A stretch of DNA of 64,000 nucleotides, from positions 41,323,494-41,387,493 of the forward strand of contig OY776133.1 of NCBI GenBank assembly GCA_963675135.1. The letters are read 5' to 3'. The notes under the pieces are model-generated. The model had not been told where the DNA came from. It saw nothing but the letters and a program-made list of their open reading frames with translations, and made no database searches. Of the stretch, positions 1-10,495 are shown one piece after another (position 1 is the first letter of the stretch; the number at the start of each line of letters is the position of its first letter). The translations under genes and the position numbers were made by a program. Origin of the DNA: Galeopsis tetrahit (Eukaryota > Streptophyta > Magnoliopsida > Lamiales > Lamiaceae).

Positions 1-161
1 GCTTGCTCACACATATCCAGAATCGCTTGATTCTTTGTGGTTTGCTTGCCGGAGAAATACACCACGTTATCCACATATATCTTGCGTTCCGCCACCCATT
101 TCTAAGGGTTGAAAGTATCTACAACTTCGTTTTTCTTGTTCAGAAGTTCGATAATCGCCAT
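1..161 (-). pseudogene. unassigned protein-like reading frame cut by window edge, one in-frame stop
   Basis: I do not recognise this gene. On the minus strand an ATG whose first base is at 161 opens a frame that stays protein-like to base 1, beginning MAIIELLNKKNEVV and continuing after a TAG at 102-104 with KWVAERKIYVDNVVYF. Apart from that TAG there is no other stop, and residue use looks like real protein. The bases before the TAG resemble a splice acceptor, but 60 nt from the ATG leaves no room for a normal intron, so a pseudogene or a gene whose true first exon is elsewhere both fit. The plus-strand frame at 3-266 over the same bases reads as a shadow. The window edge removes the rest. 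Confidence 0.3.
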
Positions 162-904
162 TGTAGGAGAGGAAATGTAGAAGATTTGAGAGAGAATGGT
201 TTTTGGAATTTCAAAGGAATCGCGAGTTTCAGAATTCGTAAAGTGAGGAAGATGATGCAATTTTGATCTTAATTATCAAATCCAATGTAAATCCAGGGCT
301 TAGATTGAATTTGATTTTTAAGTTGTGTGGTTTAGATTAAAAGTTTTGATCGTGGGTTTCAAGAAACTGTTCGGATTCAAAACCCTTTTTTTTCAATTTG
401 GAGCCAAATGTGCGTTTAATAGATACTGCACCAAATTAGATTAAAAATAGAGGAATGTATTAATCCCTTCTATTAGTAATCCAATTTGTGAGATTTTTCG
501 ACTTAGAAAAATTTCTAAGGCAAAAGTACTCTGCTGATGCTATCAGCACAGTTGTTTCAAACACACTTTTACATCATTTTTATCACTTTTTCAATATAAG
601 AACCACTTATCTGGATTCAGCTGAGTACTGTGATCAGCTGAGTGTATCAATCTTGGGGCTTTGATCCTTTTATAAGATTAGTAGAGTAGTTTTAGCTGAG
701 TTCCCCCTTCAGCTGAGAACATCTTCTGTGCCTGTTTCACCTTGGTAGAAGTGTTAGTTTAAGCAATATTGGTGAAATATAGCACAGAAGAATATAAGAA
801 TAGAATAATTAAATCAAGGTTCAGAAAAGTTCATTCTAAGATGACTATTGTTTTGAGTCAACATGAGGATATTTAAGGAATCAAGGATTCCCCCTTAAAT
901 GTAT
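162..904 (-). repeat. probable 3' end/LTR debris of the copia remnant, with two polypurine-tract-like motifs
   Basis: No gene seen. Read on the minus strand, AAGGGGGAAT (about 889-898) and GAAGGGGGAA (701-710) resemble polypurine tracts. They lie downstream of the copia RNase H remnant at 2028-2455, where a 3' LTR would be expected. CAGCTGA motifs recur between 610 and 720. Doubled PPT-like tracts are known near Sirevirus 3' LTRs, but the assignment here is inference. Confidence 0.35.
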
Positions 905-1798
905 CACTACAAGAAAAAAGGCCTTTTGCCACATAGCTTTTATCACATTATAAAATAAATATTGTAAAAAGTATTATGTAACCACATTAAAAAATTTAGT
1001 GTGTTAATAGGTGTGTTTTTAAAAGACATTGAATAATAAGTGTGTGGATATGTACTCAATTACCACACACAATAATAAACATTGTCTATTGTCACATCTC
1101 TATTAACACACTAAAAATAAATGTGTTTATAAGTACCTTTTAAATACATTATATTTTAAATGTGCTAATAAGTATTTATTTACCACACTAAAAAAGAATA
1201 AGCTGTGTTAATATTAATTCTAATGCCACCTTATTATGTTAGAATTATAAAAAAAATCAAATTATATTAATTTTTTATTTTATTTTATATTGGCTGATAA
1301 ATAATATTTTCAAAAATATAAATAACATTTTATTTAATGAAATTTATTTTTTACTTAGATGAAAATTTTATATTCATACATTATAAAATTTTAAGAATAA
1401 ATAAAATTAATTTAAATTTTTAATCAACAAAAATTAAGCGTTTTTTTTCTTTCTAAAATCTGGTATACACACACTTTTTCTAAAATAAATGTTAAATTAA
1501 ATTGATACGCACACAATATATGATTTTTCAAAATATTTATAATATATTTATATTTGTGTATTTTTTATTACTAAATAAGTTGTAGTAGAATGGCAAAGTC
1601 TAATCCTTATATCCAACAGGTACAGAGGTCGAGCCCTTCGTAGAGTGTGATAACATCTACTTTATCTCCTCATTCTAAAGTGTGATTATTCCCACACGAC
1701 TTTAGACCACATATTAGACCACATATAAAATAAATGTGATTATAAATATTTTATTATAACATTTTTACGTGTCCTTAAAAGCAATTTTTTTTGTAGTG
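905..1798. mobile_element. CACTA (En/Spm) non-autonomous element, 894 bp
   Basis: The left end reads CACTACAAGAAAAAAGG and the right end TTTTTTTTGTAGTG, the inverted CACTA terminus. The 3-bp sequence TAT sits on both sides (902-904 and 1799-1801), matching the 3-bp target duplication of this superfamily. The interior is AT-rich with many degenerate copies of a motif like TACCACAC/ATGTGTTAATA and no usable reading frame, so it would depend on an outside transposase. It lies in the non-coding 3' part of the copia remnant. Confidence 0.85.
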
Positions 1799-2027
1799 TA
1801 TATTTTCATTTTCCCTCAGCTTTACCAGCTTCCTCATCGGGTAGTCATCTTAGTGACCTTGTTACCGGATGTGAGAAAATGTAACTAGTCTGGCATTGTC
1901 TACTCTTCTGGTTTACCCTTCTAATGTACTGTTCTCATATGTGTTATTGTTCTGCTTTTCTTGGTATCAGTAGCGTACATGTTATGTTAGTACCGTTTTA
2001 TATGCAAGTAGGATCCAAGTCTATCAA

Positions 2028-2455
2028 TCCTAAACTAATGCATAGTTCTCTGAATCTAGTTTCAGCCAAAGGTTTTGTAAAGATATCAGTTCGTTGAACA
2101 CTACTAGAAAACTGGTTTTTAGTGACAACATCCTCTCACTATTGCTTCTCTAGCTAAAAGTCTTTAGTGACAAAAATTTGAGAACTAATGACAGGACCTC
2201 TCACTAAAAGTCAATTACCGTCACTAAAGACTTTTAGCTAGAGAAGCTATAATGACAGGAATTCTGTCACTAAAAGTCATTTTTCTTGTAGTGGAAGATC
2301 AGTATGAATCTTCTCAATTCTAATGTTTTTCTTTTCAACACGATCTCTAATGAAATGATGCATGTCTAACATCTACATGCTTGCATCTAGTATGTAAAAC
2401 GGGATTTTGAGTTATAGCAATGACACTATTGCTGTCACAGAATATTGGGGCATGA
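2028..2455 (-). pseudogene. Ty1/copia pol remnant (RNase H C-terminus), interrupted by a CACTA MITE
   Basis: Read on the minus strand from about 2455 to 2028, the sequence encodes the end of a copia RNase H: FCDSNSVIAITQNPV, then HTRCKHVDV, and after a frameshift RDRVEKKNIRIEKIHTD, followed beyond the insert by TDIFTKPLAETRF. These match the conserved CDN.SA.A..NPV, R.KHI and ADIFTKPL blocks of plant copia polyproteins. The CACTA MITE at 2099-2293 splits it, and the frame continues correctly if that MITE and one GAA duplicate are removed. A frameshift near 2347 and the loss of everything upstream show it is dead. Upstream it is cut near 2455 by another MITE end. Confidence 0.85.
2099..2293. 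mobile_element. CACTA MITE, 195 bp, with 3-bp GAA target duplication
   Basis: Ends are CACTACTAGAAAAC and TTTTTCTTGTAGTG in inverted orientation. GAA flanks both sides (2096-2098, 2294-2296). The interior is itself partly palindromic around the motif TCACTAAAAGTC, giving strong foldback potential. It is inserted in the copia RNase H remnant. Confidence 0.9.
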
Positions 2456-2700
2456 TTGGTATGGGGTAATAGGCTTGGAATGGAATGAGAATTCATGGGC
2501 CCATTCCTAATTTCATGATTGATATATTTTTTTACATGAAATCCCAATTCCACCCAATTCCTTGTGGAATGGGGATTCTCAAAAATAAAGAATTTTGATT
2601 CCTCTTTGTCCCCCGTCTTTACCGATTTCATTATGTGTGGAATCAAATTATATTTTATTTTAAAAAAAAAATCACCACTCATATTTTATTTTTACAAAAT
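2453..2700. mobile_element. MITE-like sequence of the CATGATTGGTAT family (truncated)
   Basis: It starts GGGGCATGATTGGTATGG and has GGAATGGAATGAGAATTC-like repeats. Similar ends occur near 21226, 35420, 47110 and 48200. No matching right end is clear here, so the copy is probably truncated. The 111-aa minus frame over it is partly copia remnant and partly MITE. Confidence 0.5.
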
Positions 2701-3167
2701 TATCCTTCTCAACAATTAATCCACTTCTCCAACCCTAATTCACGATTTGATTAAATACGATATTTATTACTCAACATTCTTCAACCCTAATTCATCCAAA
2801 AGAAGGACACAAAATTATTTTCATGTTTAGACGACAGGTTAATTCTCGGGATAGAGGATAATTCTCGTCACAATTTTTTGAATTGATTATGGAATCTTTT
2901 GATGGCTATTCATAATTCAAAATCGTAATATATGAATTTTTGTGCATTGTTAATTTTCAATGTGCCATAGTAATGTATTATTATTCTGTATATATACATA
3001 CATACATATGCAATTTTTTGTATTGTTCGTTATATACAAATTTTCTGAATTTATAAGATTAAAATTTGTTCAGTATTTTATTGGTTTCAGAAATACACAA
3101 ATACCCTTGTTTCAGAAACAACATATTCATAAGTCATAAGGGTAAGTCTCTTGTGTACTCAAGTACA

Positions 3168-3836
3168 CCGAGTAGACTTTGATTGGTCAATTATTGACCG
3201 TGATCGGTCAAACTTTGACTTTTTTCGATTTTTTTTTAACAGAAAAAATTACATTTTTCAACTATATTAACATACACTTTTCAGTTATAATATCATACAC
3301 TTTTCAATTATAATATCATACACTTTTTAGTTATAATAATATACATTTTTCATTAATAGAACATACAGTTTTTAATTATAATAACATACATTTTTCATTA
3401 ATAGATCATACACTTTTTAGTTATAATATCATACACTTTTCATTAATATATAACTTACATTTTTCATTAATAGATCATACACTTTTCAGTTATAATATCA
3501 TACAATTTTCAGTTATAATAACATACACTTTTCAGTTATAATAACATACATTTTTCATTAATATTTCATACAGTTTTCAATTATAATAACATACACTTTT
3601 CAATTATAATAATATACAATTTTCAGTTATAATAACATACACTTTTAATTAAAAACAATATTGCACTTTTCAATATAGTAACATACACTTTTCATTAAAA
3701 AACAAAAATACACTTTTCAATATACTAACATACACTTTTTCAAAAAAAAAATTGAAAAAAAATCGAAAAAAAAATCGAAAAAAAAAATTGAAAAAAAAAA
3801 AGTCAAAGTTTAGTTAGCCAAAGTCTCAAATCTACT
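3168..3836. mobile_element. long-TIR element filled with degenerate tandem repeats
   Basis: The left arm (from GAGTAGACTTTG, then TCAAACTTTGACTTTTTTCG) and the right arm (AAAAAGTCAAAGTTTAG, then AAATCTACTC) are inverted copies of each other. Between them, about 3250-3740 is a degenerate tandem array built on CATACACTTTTCA(G/A)TTATAATA with a period of roughly 26-28 bp. There is no reading frame. The arm structure suggests a Mutator-like or foldback element, but I could not find a clean target duplication. Confidence 0.5.
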
Positions 3837-3859
3837 CAAATATGTATATTTCCAATTAA

Positions 3860-4732
3860 GGGTGTGTTTGCAAACAATTGTGATTGATTCAAAGTGATTA
3901 AAATTGATTTTTATAGTAAAATTGAAGATAGATAGTGTTTTAAAAATAAGTTTTTAATCAATTTTTTTTAAATGTTGTGGTATATGTCATACAAATCACT
4001 TTTTTATAATTTTACAAAAAACACCCTTATTACATTTGAATAAATAATGGGTAAAAATAAAATATTATTTAAATTGTGAGGGCAAAATTGTAAATTAGTG
4101 AATGTAATGATTAGAAGCACTTAGGTGCTGTTTGGTTAGGGATGGTGGTGGATGAGATGGGGATGGAGATTGGAAAAATATGGATGGAGGTAATCCATGA
4201 ATAGTTTTTTTTTTATCAGAATCCATGAATAGTAATTAAATAAAAATTGTGTTTGGATTGAGATTGAAAAATAGGTGTGGATGGAGAACTTTATGTCAAA
4301 TCAAGTAGAAGAGTGAATAAATGTGTGGAAGAAAGTAGGAGAGAGAATAAATGTGTGGAAGAAAAGTAGAAGAGAGAATAAATGTGTGGAAGAAAAGTAG
4401 GAGAGAGAATGAGTGATTAAAAGAAAAAAAAAAAAAGTGATGTGATTGTATAAAAATAGGTATATAGATGTATTATAGGAGTGGATGAGTATTTGAATGG
4501 GTATTTGGATGGAGAGGGATAGGATGGGGGATGGCCCATCCAAATCCGGATGGGTCAATCCCAAACCAAACACACTCTTAGAAGTTGTTAGAAGCATGGG
4601 GAGGGGTGCTTGACCAAAACTGTTTTTAAGTAATTAATTTAATCACTTACTTGTGTTTACAAACACTTCAAAAGTGATTCTATTTAAAAAAGAAGTGTTT
4701 TTAAGCACATAGTTTTATTTGCAAACACCCAC
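3860..4732. mobile_element. PIF/Harbinger-like MITE, 873 bp, TAA duplication
   Basis: The left end GGGTGTGTTTGCAAAC is mirrored at the right by ATTTGCAAACACCCAC, and TAA lies outside both ends (3857-3859 and 4733-4735). It has no coding capacity. It is interrupted by another MITE at 4125-4576. Confidence 0.65.
4125..4576. mobile_element. nested MITE with CTTAG duplication
   Basis: Left end GTGCTGTTTGGTTAGGGATG and right end CCCAAACCAAACACACT are inverted copies, and CTTAG occurs on both sides (4120-4124 and 4577-4581). The interior repeats GTGTGGAAGAAAAGTAG(G/A)AGAGAGAA. A related copy lies at about 53000-53465. The 98-aa minus frame over it is repeat-derived. Confidence 0.65.
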
Positions 4733-4736
4733 TAAG

Positions 4737-5035
4737 TTGTTCAGACATAAGTTTGAAGCAGCTATATATTGTTCTAACTTCTAAGCTAAAGATGTGAATT
4801 TCAGTGTGTAGCTTGAGAACGAAACAAGGCTGGAACGAACACTTAGAGCCTTTGATATGGATTCTTTAGGCTTGCTCTTGTAAATTCTTGAACGTCTTGA
4901 GAATATGCGTGTTTAAAACAGATTCAGCACTTCTACTTAAAGAATTTTCGTGTCTTCTTCAATGTGGTTGTCTTATATTTATAAAGAAATTTAAATTATG
5001 GTCATTTGAGAGCTATAATGAATTCCTCTAATTTT
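4737..5035 (-). repeat. LTR-like fragment related to the sequence at 40900-41120
   Basis: No gene. The stretch around 4870-5020 (TTCTTGA...AATACGCGTGT-like words, then TTGTATTTATA-like) is similar in order and wording to 40960-41110. Both look like the R/U5 part of a copia-type LTR read on the minus strand. Boundaries are not visible. Confidence 0.35.
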
Positions 5036-5380
5036 GGCCCATAAAAAAAAAGGGAAAATAATACTTTTGGTCACTCAATTTTACCACTTTTCACATTTGG
5101 TCACCCACATTTAATCACTATCAAAATTGGTCACTCACTTATTATTTTTTTATCAATTTTGATGTTGTTGTTAGTCAATCCGTCATTGACTAACGGAGGA
5201 GAAAAGGTTTTGAGCGTCAACTTTTATTTTTCCTCTTTTAATTCCTAAACCCTAAACCCCCAAACCCATTTTTTAAAAAAAAAAATTACTCAATTTATCT
5301 TCAATTAATATTACTTGTGTGTGTTTAAGAATAGATTATCAAACCCGAATAATTATAAATGGGGAAATGAATTCTAATAA
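5036..5380. other. intergenic, simple repeats only
   Basis: Three degenerate copies of TTGGTCACTCA(A/C)TT occur between 5065 and 5140. A short CCTAAACCCTAAACCC word near 5245 is too brief to call telomeric. No gene. Confidence 0.4.
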
Positions 5381-5384
5381 TTAA

Positions 5385-7645
5385 CTATTTTGAAATAGAG
5401 TTTAATTAAGATTAGGGACAATCCTATAAACACAACTAGGAAAAGAGACAAAAAAATTATAGTATTAGAATTAAGGTCAAATTCATAACCAAATAACCTA
5501 TTATGCCATTTATGCTTATAAGACACTAATAATGGAAATTAAAATTAGATTTTAAATTTTAAATCAATTTAATATAAAATTAGATTTTAAATTTTAAATC
5601 ATAATATCTCATAACAAAATCATTCCATGGTCAACTATCCAATCTTCGATATCTCATACCTAATCAATAATTCAATACCCAAATCCCATATGCTATACGC
5701 AATAATTCGATACCCAAATCCCATATACTATACGCAATAATTCGATACCCAAATTCCATATGATATACGCGATCAGTGCACCAAAATACATAAAATCTGG
5801 CGATCATGACCGAAATTCCCAAAATACAGAAAGTTTGATCTGCAATATCTCATCCGATAATCATTCCATTATCAAGGTATGCAATTTTATTCGGTGTTGT
5901 CTTAATGCAATAATCAATAATTTGTTTAGTTCATGGTTCTTCCAAATTCATAAAGTCTGATCTTCGATATTTTCTGCATCGTCACTATTTTATATTATGC
6001 GATTTAGGGATTTATTGAAGGAGTTAATTGGAGAAGCTAATTTACAGAATCAGAGATGGAATATGCTGTGATTTTAAAGTTCGAATTCGAGGATAAAATC
6101 AAGTTGATCCGTGTTCAACAATCTTCAAAGTTCGAAGACATTGTTAATGAAATAATCGGTATGTGGCCCATATTATCGAATTCTAATATAGGCATGTGTT
6201 ATTCTGTTGGTTGCATAAAGAATTGTTCTTTATCATCTGATTCTGATTTGGTTAGTTTAGTTGAATTTTGCTAGATTTCATCGGAAAAATTAGTTGAAGT
6301 TTATGTTTGTTCTACACAGTCTAAGAATTTAGTACTTGATATGCATAATTCACAAAGTTTGGGCGTTAGTTTGTCAATCAGTGATGATCGTGTTAATGCT
6401 TCTGCATCCCAAACTCAATTGTCAAATATACCTGATAATCGTGTTGACATTGCGTATGTTTTTTTTTTTTTTTTTGTTTAGATGATATTTTTTTGCATAT
6501 GGTTTACAATCTTAGCTTATATGCAACGTATATTTTCACATATGCTCTAAATATTTAACATATATTTCAATATATGCATTAATTAGATATGTCTTCATTA
6601 CCAGAATAATGAATCTCATATTAAAATAATGCATACAAATATAAAATTAATATTAAAAGATTCTAATTTACCAATCATAATTATGGACAATTATTACCAG
6701 TTACATTTCATGGAAAGTTACAACCCACAAGTTTTAATTCAATCATAATTATGGGCAGTTATTACCGGTTTCATTTCATGGAAAGTTACAATCCACAAGT
6801 TTTAAGTCAATCATCATTAATATAATATTATTAATTTTAAATATATCCACTATTCCCCACAATTATCTCACGTAATCCAAACCAACAATATATTTTTTAC
6901 ATTTTCAAACATATTGATATTCAATGGTAATTTTTTTCTATAAATAATATTATAATTACAATTTCTAAAATGAATAGTTTATTTTGATATCCACGTTTGC
7001 ATAATATGTACACGTCAATATTATAATAATACTTTTTATATATAACATCTATAAACAAATGATTCACATAATAATACTATGATTATCGTAGTAATCATAA
7101 ATATAGATAAAAATGGTGTATTTTGCATTCTTACTGCACATATCACAATGTGCATATTTGTTTGGCATATACGTGCGCATATATTCCATTACGATTTGTT
7201 CCACGTTACCGAATTAATTACATCATATGTATTTTTATTTTTTTTGAAAGAAGCTTCTCCAATACTCCATCTCTGTTTTAGGAAGGTTTGAAATTCCGAA
7301 CGAAATTATGATCGAGATTTTCGAGAATTTAATATTTTATCAGTTCCTATTTTGAATTTAATATTTTATCTTATTTGGAAGGTTTGAAATTTCGAATGCA
7401 ATTATGACCGAGATTTCCGGGAATTTAATATTTCATCAGCTCCTGTTTTGAATTTCCTATTTTATCTTAATTGAATATGCAAATTTCGATTTTATTTATA
7501 AACGGAGGTTAAAATTGTACTTTTATAAATCAAATTTTCATTCTTCCTAACTTTTAAAATTTTTGTCTTTATTTCGAGTTTCTATAGGTGAAATGTCTTA
7601 TATACTAATTTCCCCTTTGAAATAAGTTTCTATTCCCAATCATTA
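5385..7645 (+). mobile_element. degenerate Mutator-like element (MULE) with terminal inverted repeats
   Basis: About 100 bp at 5385-5490 and the reverse complement of about 7540-7645 share the ordered words AAATAGA, CCTATA, AAAGACAAAAA and TTA(G/A)GAATTAAGG-like, consistent with decayed long TIRs. Between them is a MuDR-type N-terminal coding remnant (6056-6465) and then non-coding AT-rich sequence. Near-identical words of about 40 bp recur at 6680-6735 and 6740-6800 (ACAAGTTTTAA, GAAAGTTACAA). The ends are approximate and I could not confirm a 9-bp target duplication. Confidence 0.55.
6056..6465 (+). pseudogene. MuDR-type transposase N-terminus (PB1-like domain), premature stop
   Basis: The frame begins MEYAVILKFEFEDKIKLIRV and continues FEDIVNEIIGMWPI, NIGMCYSVG and LSSDSDLVSLVEF. 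That order matches the PB1-like domain found at the N-terminus of many plant MuDR-family transposases (a basic strand with KL.RV, then a helix, then Y..PG or YSVG and D.DL). A TAG at 6272-6274 interrupts it, but the same frame runs on for about 60 codons (ISSEKLVEVYVCST and further) to a T-tract near 6458, where GCG|TATGT could be the start of an intron. The SWIM zinc finger and DDE core are absent. I infer a dead 5' exon of the surrounding MULE. Confidence 0.65.
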
Positions 7646-8300
7646 TACAAATTCAATATGAAAACCAGTAATTGAAATATTATTCAAAAAAGTCTGAAAA
7701 ACAGAGTACAAAAGCAAGTTTGAATAATTTTCAACCACAGTGAATACAATAATTATAAATCATCGAACTACACACCATAATTATAAAAACAGAGTACATA
7801 ACTAGTACATGACCACCACAATTTGACTAATTTGGACAGAGATGAACGACGAGAGAGAGGCAGCGTCGATCCGAGTGTTGCAGGCGAGCGCCGTTGATGT
7901 AGGAGAAGCTCCTGGATCGCGAACGCAAGGGATATTGATCGAAGCAGTTGCGTCGGTGGTCGAAATGAGGAGAGGATTTCGGCCGCCATGGATCGTGGCC
8001 GAGATGGAAGATTATGTCGATTGTTATGGAAGTGAAGAATCGCGATTGCGATTCGAGGAGGGGTCTCGGGCTTCAGCGGCCGAGACCGAAGCGCCGCCGT
8101 CGCCGTCGAGGGGGTGGTCGGGCATGGTGGTGGCTGGGTCACCCGCCGACATGCATGAATTTCCGGCAGGTCCTTTACTCATCAAATTAAAATTAAAATT
8201 TAGGTGCACCGCCATCGACTTTAATAAAATTATACCTATAATATTATTTTGTATTAAAATTTAAAAAATACACATGCAAAAAATGGAAAAGAAAGACAAG
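7646..8300. other. GC-rich island with overlapping open frames, unassigned
   Basis: Bases 7842-8164 are much richer in G+C than their surroundings and are open in several frames on both strands (for example + 7842-8264, - 7768-8142). I recognise none of the products. A minus-strand frame reading ISTTDATASINIPCV, then ACNTRIDAASLSSF, looks the most protein-like, ending at a TAG near 7803. It lies just outside the MULE at 5385-7645. It could be a captured exon of a host gene or a CpG-rich promoter remnant. No function is claimed. Confidence 0.25.
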
Positions 8301-8580
8301 AAAATTTAAAAAGGAAATAAAAAATTTGAAAAAAAAAATTGAAAATGGGAAAAAAAAAAAGAAAAAGAGGAGGGGGAAGAAAAATTAAAAAGAAAAAAAA
8401 TTGAGATTTGTGGCTAATTTCGATAGTTTTTTATTAATTATATTTTTACGCTTTTTTTTTTAAAATATGGGTGATTTGGTGGTGAATTGATTTTTTAGAG
8501 TTTATTTTATTATATTTTGTGTAAAATAATAAAAGGATAATATAGTCTTTTAAATGTGATTATTTTTAAAAAAATATTTT

Positions 8581-8888
8581 GGGGTGCACTCATAAAATGT
8601 GCGAGTGCAGATAACCGTGGTAAAACAATAATTTGGGGGTGAACTCATAAAATGAGCGAGTGCAGATAATTGTGGTAAAAAATAATTTGGGGGTGAACTC
8701 ATAGAATAAGCGGGTGTAGATAACTGTTGTAAAAAAGAAATGATTTGGGGGTGAACTCATTAAATGAGCGGGTGCAGATAATTGTTGTAAAAATATGATT
8801 AGGGGTGAATTCATTAAATTAGCGGGTGCAGATAATTGTAGTAAAAATATGTTTAGGGGTGCACTCATTAAATTAGTGGGTGCAGGTA
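8581..8888. repeat. minisatellite, six units of about 53-57 bp
   Basis: Units start near 8581, 8636, 8690, 8747, 8802 and 8855. Each begins GGGGTG(C/A)ACTCAT(A/T)AAAT and continues GCGGGTGCAGATAA. Divergence between units is moderate. The minus-strand frame across the array is repeat-derived. Confidence 0.9.
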
Positions 8889-9025
8889 AAATATAAATAA
8901 AATTTAAAAAGAAGGGTAATATAGTAAATAAAAAAATATAATTTAAATAATGCTAAAAATAACGGAAACCTGTATGACAGGTAGCAGGTCGTTTTTACGG
9001 TTACGACGCCACATGGCGCGATTCG

Positions 9026-9053
9026 ACAAAGTGACTGCGTAGTCACTTTGTAA
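9026..9053. other. perfect 11-bp stem-loop
   Basis: ACAAAGTGACT is followed by GCGT and then AGTCACTTTGT, a perfect inverted repeat with a 4-nt loop. The neighbouring TACGGTTACGACGCC...TGACTACCGTAAG words are also partly inverted, so this is probably one end of an old MITE. Confidence 0.6.
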
Positions 9054-9396
9054 AATGTGACTACCGTAAGAATTGCCCTAGTTTAGTTAGAAGGTTTTCT
9101 GTTATTACTTAGACAAAATATTTTTAATATATTTTGAATCTAGCTCTACACTTAAAACTCTGAACATAAAGTTGATCATATGTTATGTGATAATACAGGT
9201 TTTAAAGAAAATAAATCAACGTTGAAAAAAGTATATTTTTTATTTTTATTAATGATCATCGCAAAAATACAAACGAACAGAGATCTGCTTTCTCAAGCTT
9301 TACTTGTATGATTTGAAAGAAGCTGTACTTGTATGATTTGAAAGACTTAACATCAGAATGTAAAATAAAGTAAACTTAAGATAGTTGGTAAAATAA

Positions 9397-9400
<4 letters not shown>

Positions 9401-9427
<27 letters not shown>
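9401..9427. repeat. (AT)n microsatellite
   Basis: An uninterrupted AT dinucleotide run of about 27 bp. Confidence 0.95.
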
Positions 9428-9562
9428 CCCGCGCGAAAAGTTAATAAAATAAATAATTAATTAGGAAGAAAGAAAGATTCAATAGTTAATAGGAATATAA
9501 TGTTTTGAAATAGTTTAGGGATCATATCTTACTCAACCAATAAGTTAATTATACATCATACT

Positions 9563-10310
9563 TGATGCGTCGAAAAAGAACGCCTTCGGATATCGATCGT
9601 TCCTTTGCGAGCACTATTAATCACGAGTTTGAATCGTCTGTTTATCCTTGGCAATCTCCTCGTAAATCTCCCAAGAATCCAAGAATAACCTGCAAAAGTA
9701 CGCCGGAGGGGGGCTCCGGCGTAGAAGCTCCGACGCTCAAGTCAGAATCGATCGTAGGCGAAATCAAAGAGGAATTCCCCTGTATATCTAGGGAAATTCC
9801 GGCGAATATAGTAGTATTTCTTCTTAATTCAGTGTATAGTTCTTGTGAAAGTGTGTATAATATGTAAAACGTAAGTAAGAATATGGAAATAACCTGTTTA
9901 AATACCTGGCCTCCTTATCCGGAGAGGGAAAGGCTCGTTCTCCCTATATTCTCGGCCCATCCCTAAGAATCCGGCTCCCAAGCCCCTGAGGAATCGGGCT
10001 ATCCCCTGAAGACTTGGTTCTTCAGCATAGCACTCCCTATATCTTCGTGGATTTGACCCATTCACTTGACTTAGTTAAGAAAGATTGATTATGCGTTCCC
10101 TCCTTGGGCTAGGTCTTTTCAGGCCCATGAACTTTTAACTCTTCCAATGTGGGCCAAAGGCCCAATCGCCCTGATTTCTCTAATTTCCCTACCTAGGCCC
10201 AGAGGTGTATTAATCCTGCTTTCCCATAAATCGATCTAATCATAACTATCATAATTTTATCCTGTTTCCACGTGTCGACTTCTCAGAGAGCGACATATTT
10301 ATCTACATCA
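9563..10310 (-). mobile_element. solo LTR, 748 bp, with ATACT target duplication
   Basis: The block starts TGATGCGTCG and ends CTACATCA, giving the TG...CA ends and short TGATG/CATCA inverted terminus of an LTR. ATACT flanks both ends (9558-9562 and 10311-10315). No internal retrotransposon sequence or second LTR is present, so it arose by LTR-LTR recombination. On the minus strand a TATTTAAA-type box near 9895 and a U5-like end favour minus orientation. The 101-aa plus frame at 9562-9867 lies inside the LTR and is not called as a gene. GC content suggests a gypsy-type LTR, but the family is not proven. Confidence 0.85.
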
Positions 10311-10342
10311 ATACTTTTTAAAATTAACAACCTCCTTAAATT

Positions 10343-10408
10343 ATGACACATAAGCCAAATTAACCACAAAATGACACATAAGCCAAATTAACCACAAAAT
10401 GACACATC
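10343..10408. repeat. 28-bp tandem repeat, about 2.4 units
   Basis: The unit ATGACACATAAGCC...CACAAA is repeated exactly at 10343-10370 and 10371-10398, then partly to 10408. Confidence 0.9.
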
Positions 10409-10495
10409 ATCAATTTAAACTCCCTACTATTAGTATATAAGGGGATTTGTCTTTTTAATAATAAAAAGAAAAAAATATTGAAATTAACGTTAATA

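Noticed and set aside
4301..4597. 98-aa minus-strand frame
   Set aside because: It runs through the repeats of a MITE (TTIR-like HTFI/FF words) and has no protein-like conservation.
5245..5262. CCTAAACCCTAAACCC as an interstitial telomere
   Set aside because: Only two units, expected by chance in AT/C-rich plant DNA.
7842..8264. 140-aa plus frame in the GC-rich island
   Set aside because: Not called as a gene because competing frames on the minus strand are equally open and none is recognised.
8590..8868. 92-aa minus-strand frame with repeated LSAPANLM / EFTPKLFF words
   Set aside because: It is the translation of the 53-57 bp minisatellite, not a repeat protein gene.
8581..8888. CRISPR-like regular repeats
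   Set aside because: A plant nuclear genome, contiguous tandem units without unique spacers.
9562..9867. 101-aa frame starting MMRRKRTPSDID
   Set aside because: Lies wholly inside a solo LTR with proven target duplication, and antisense to its likely transcription.
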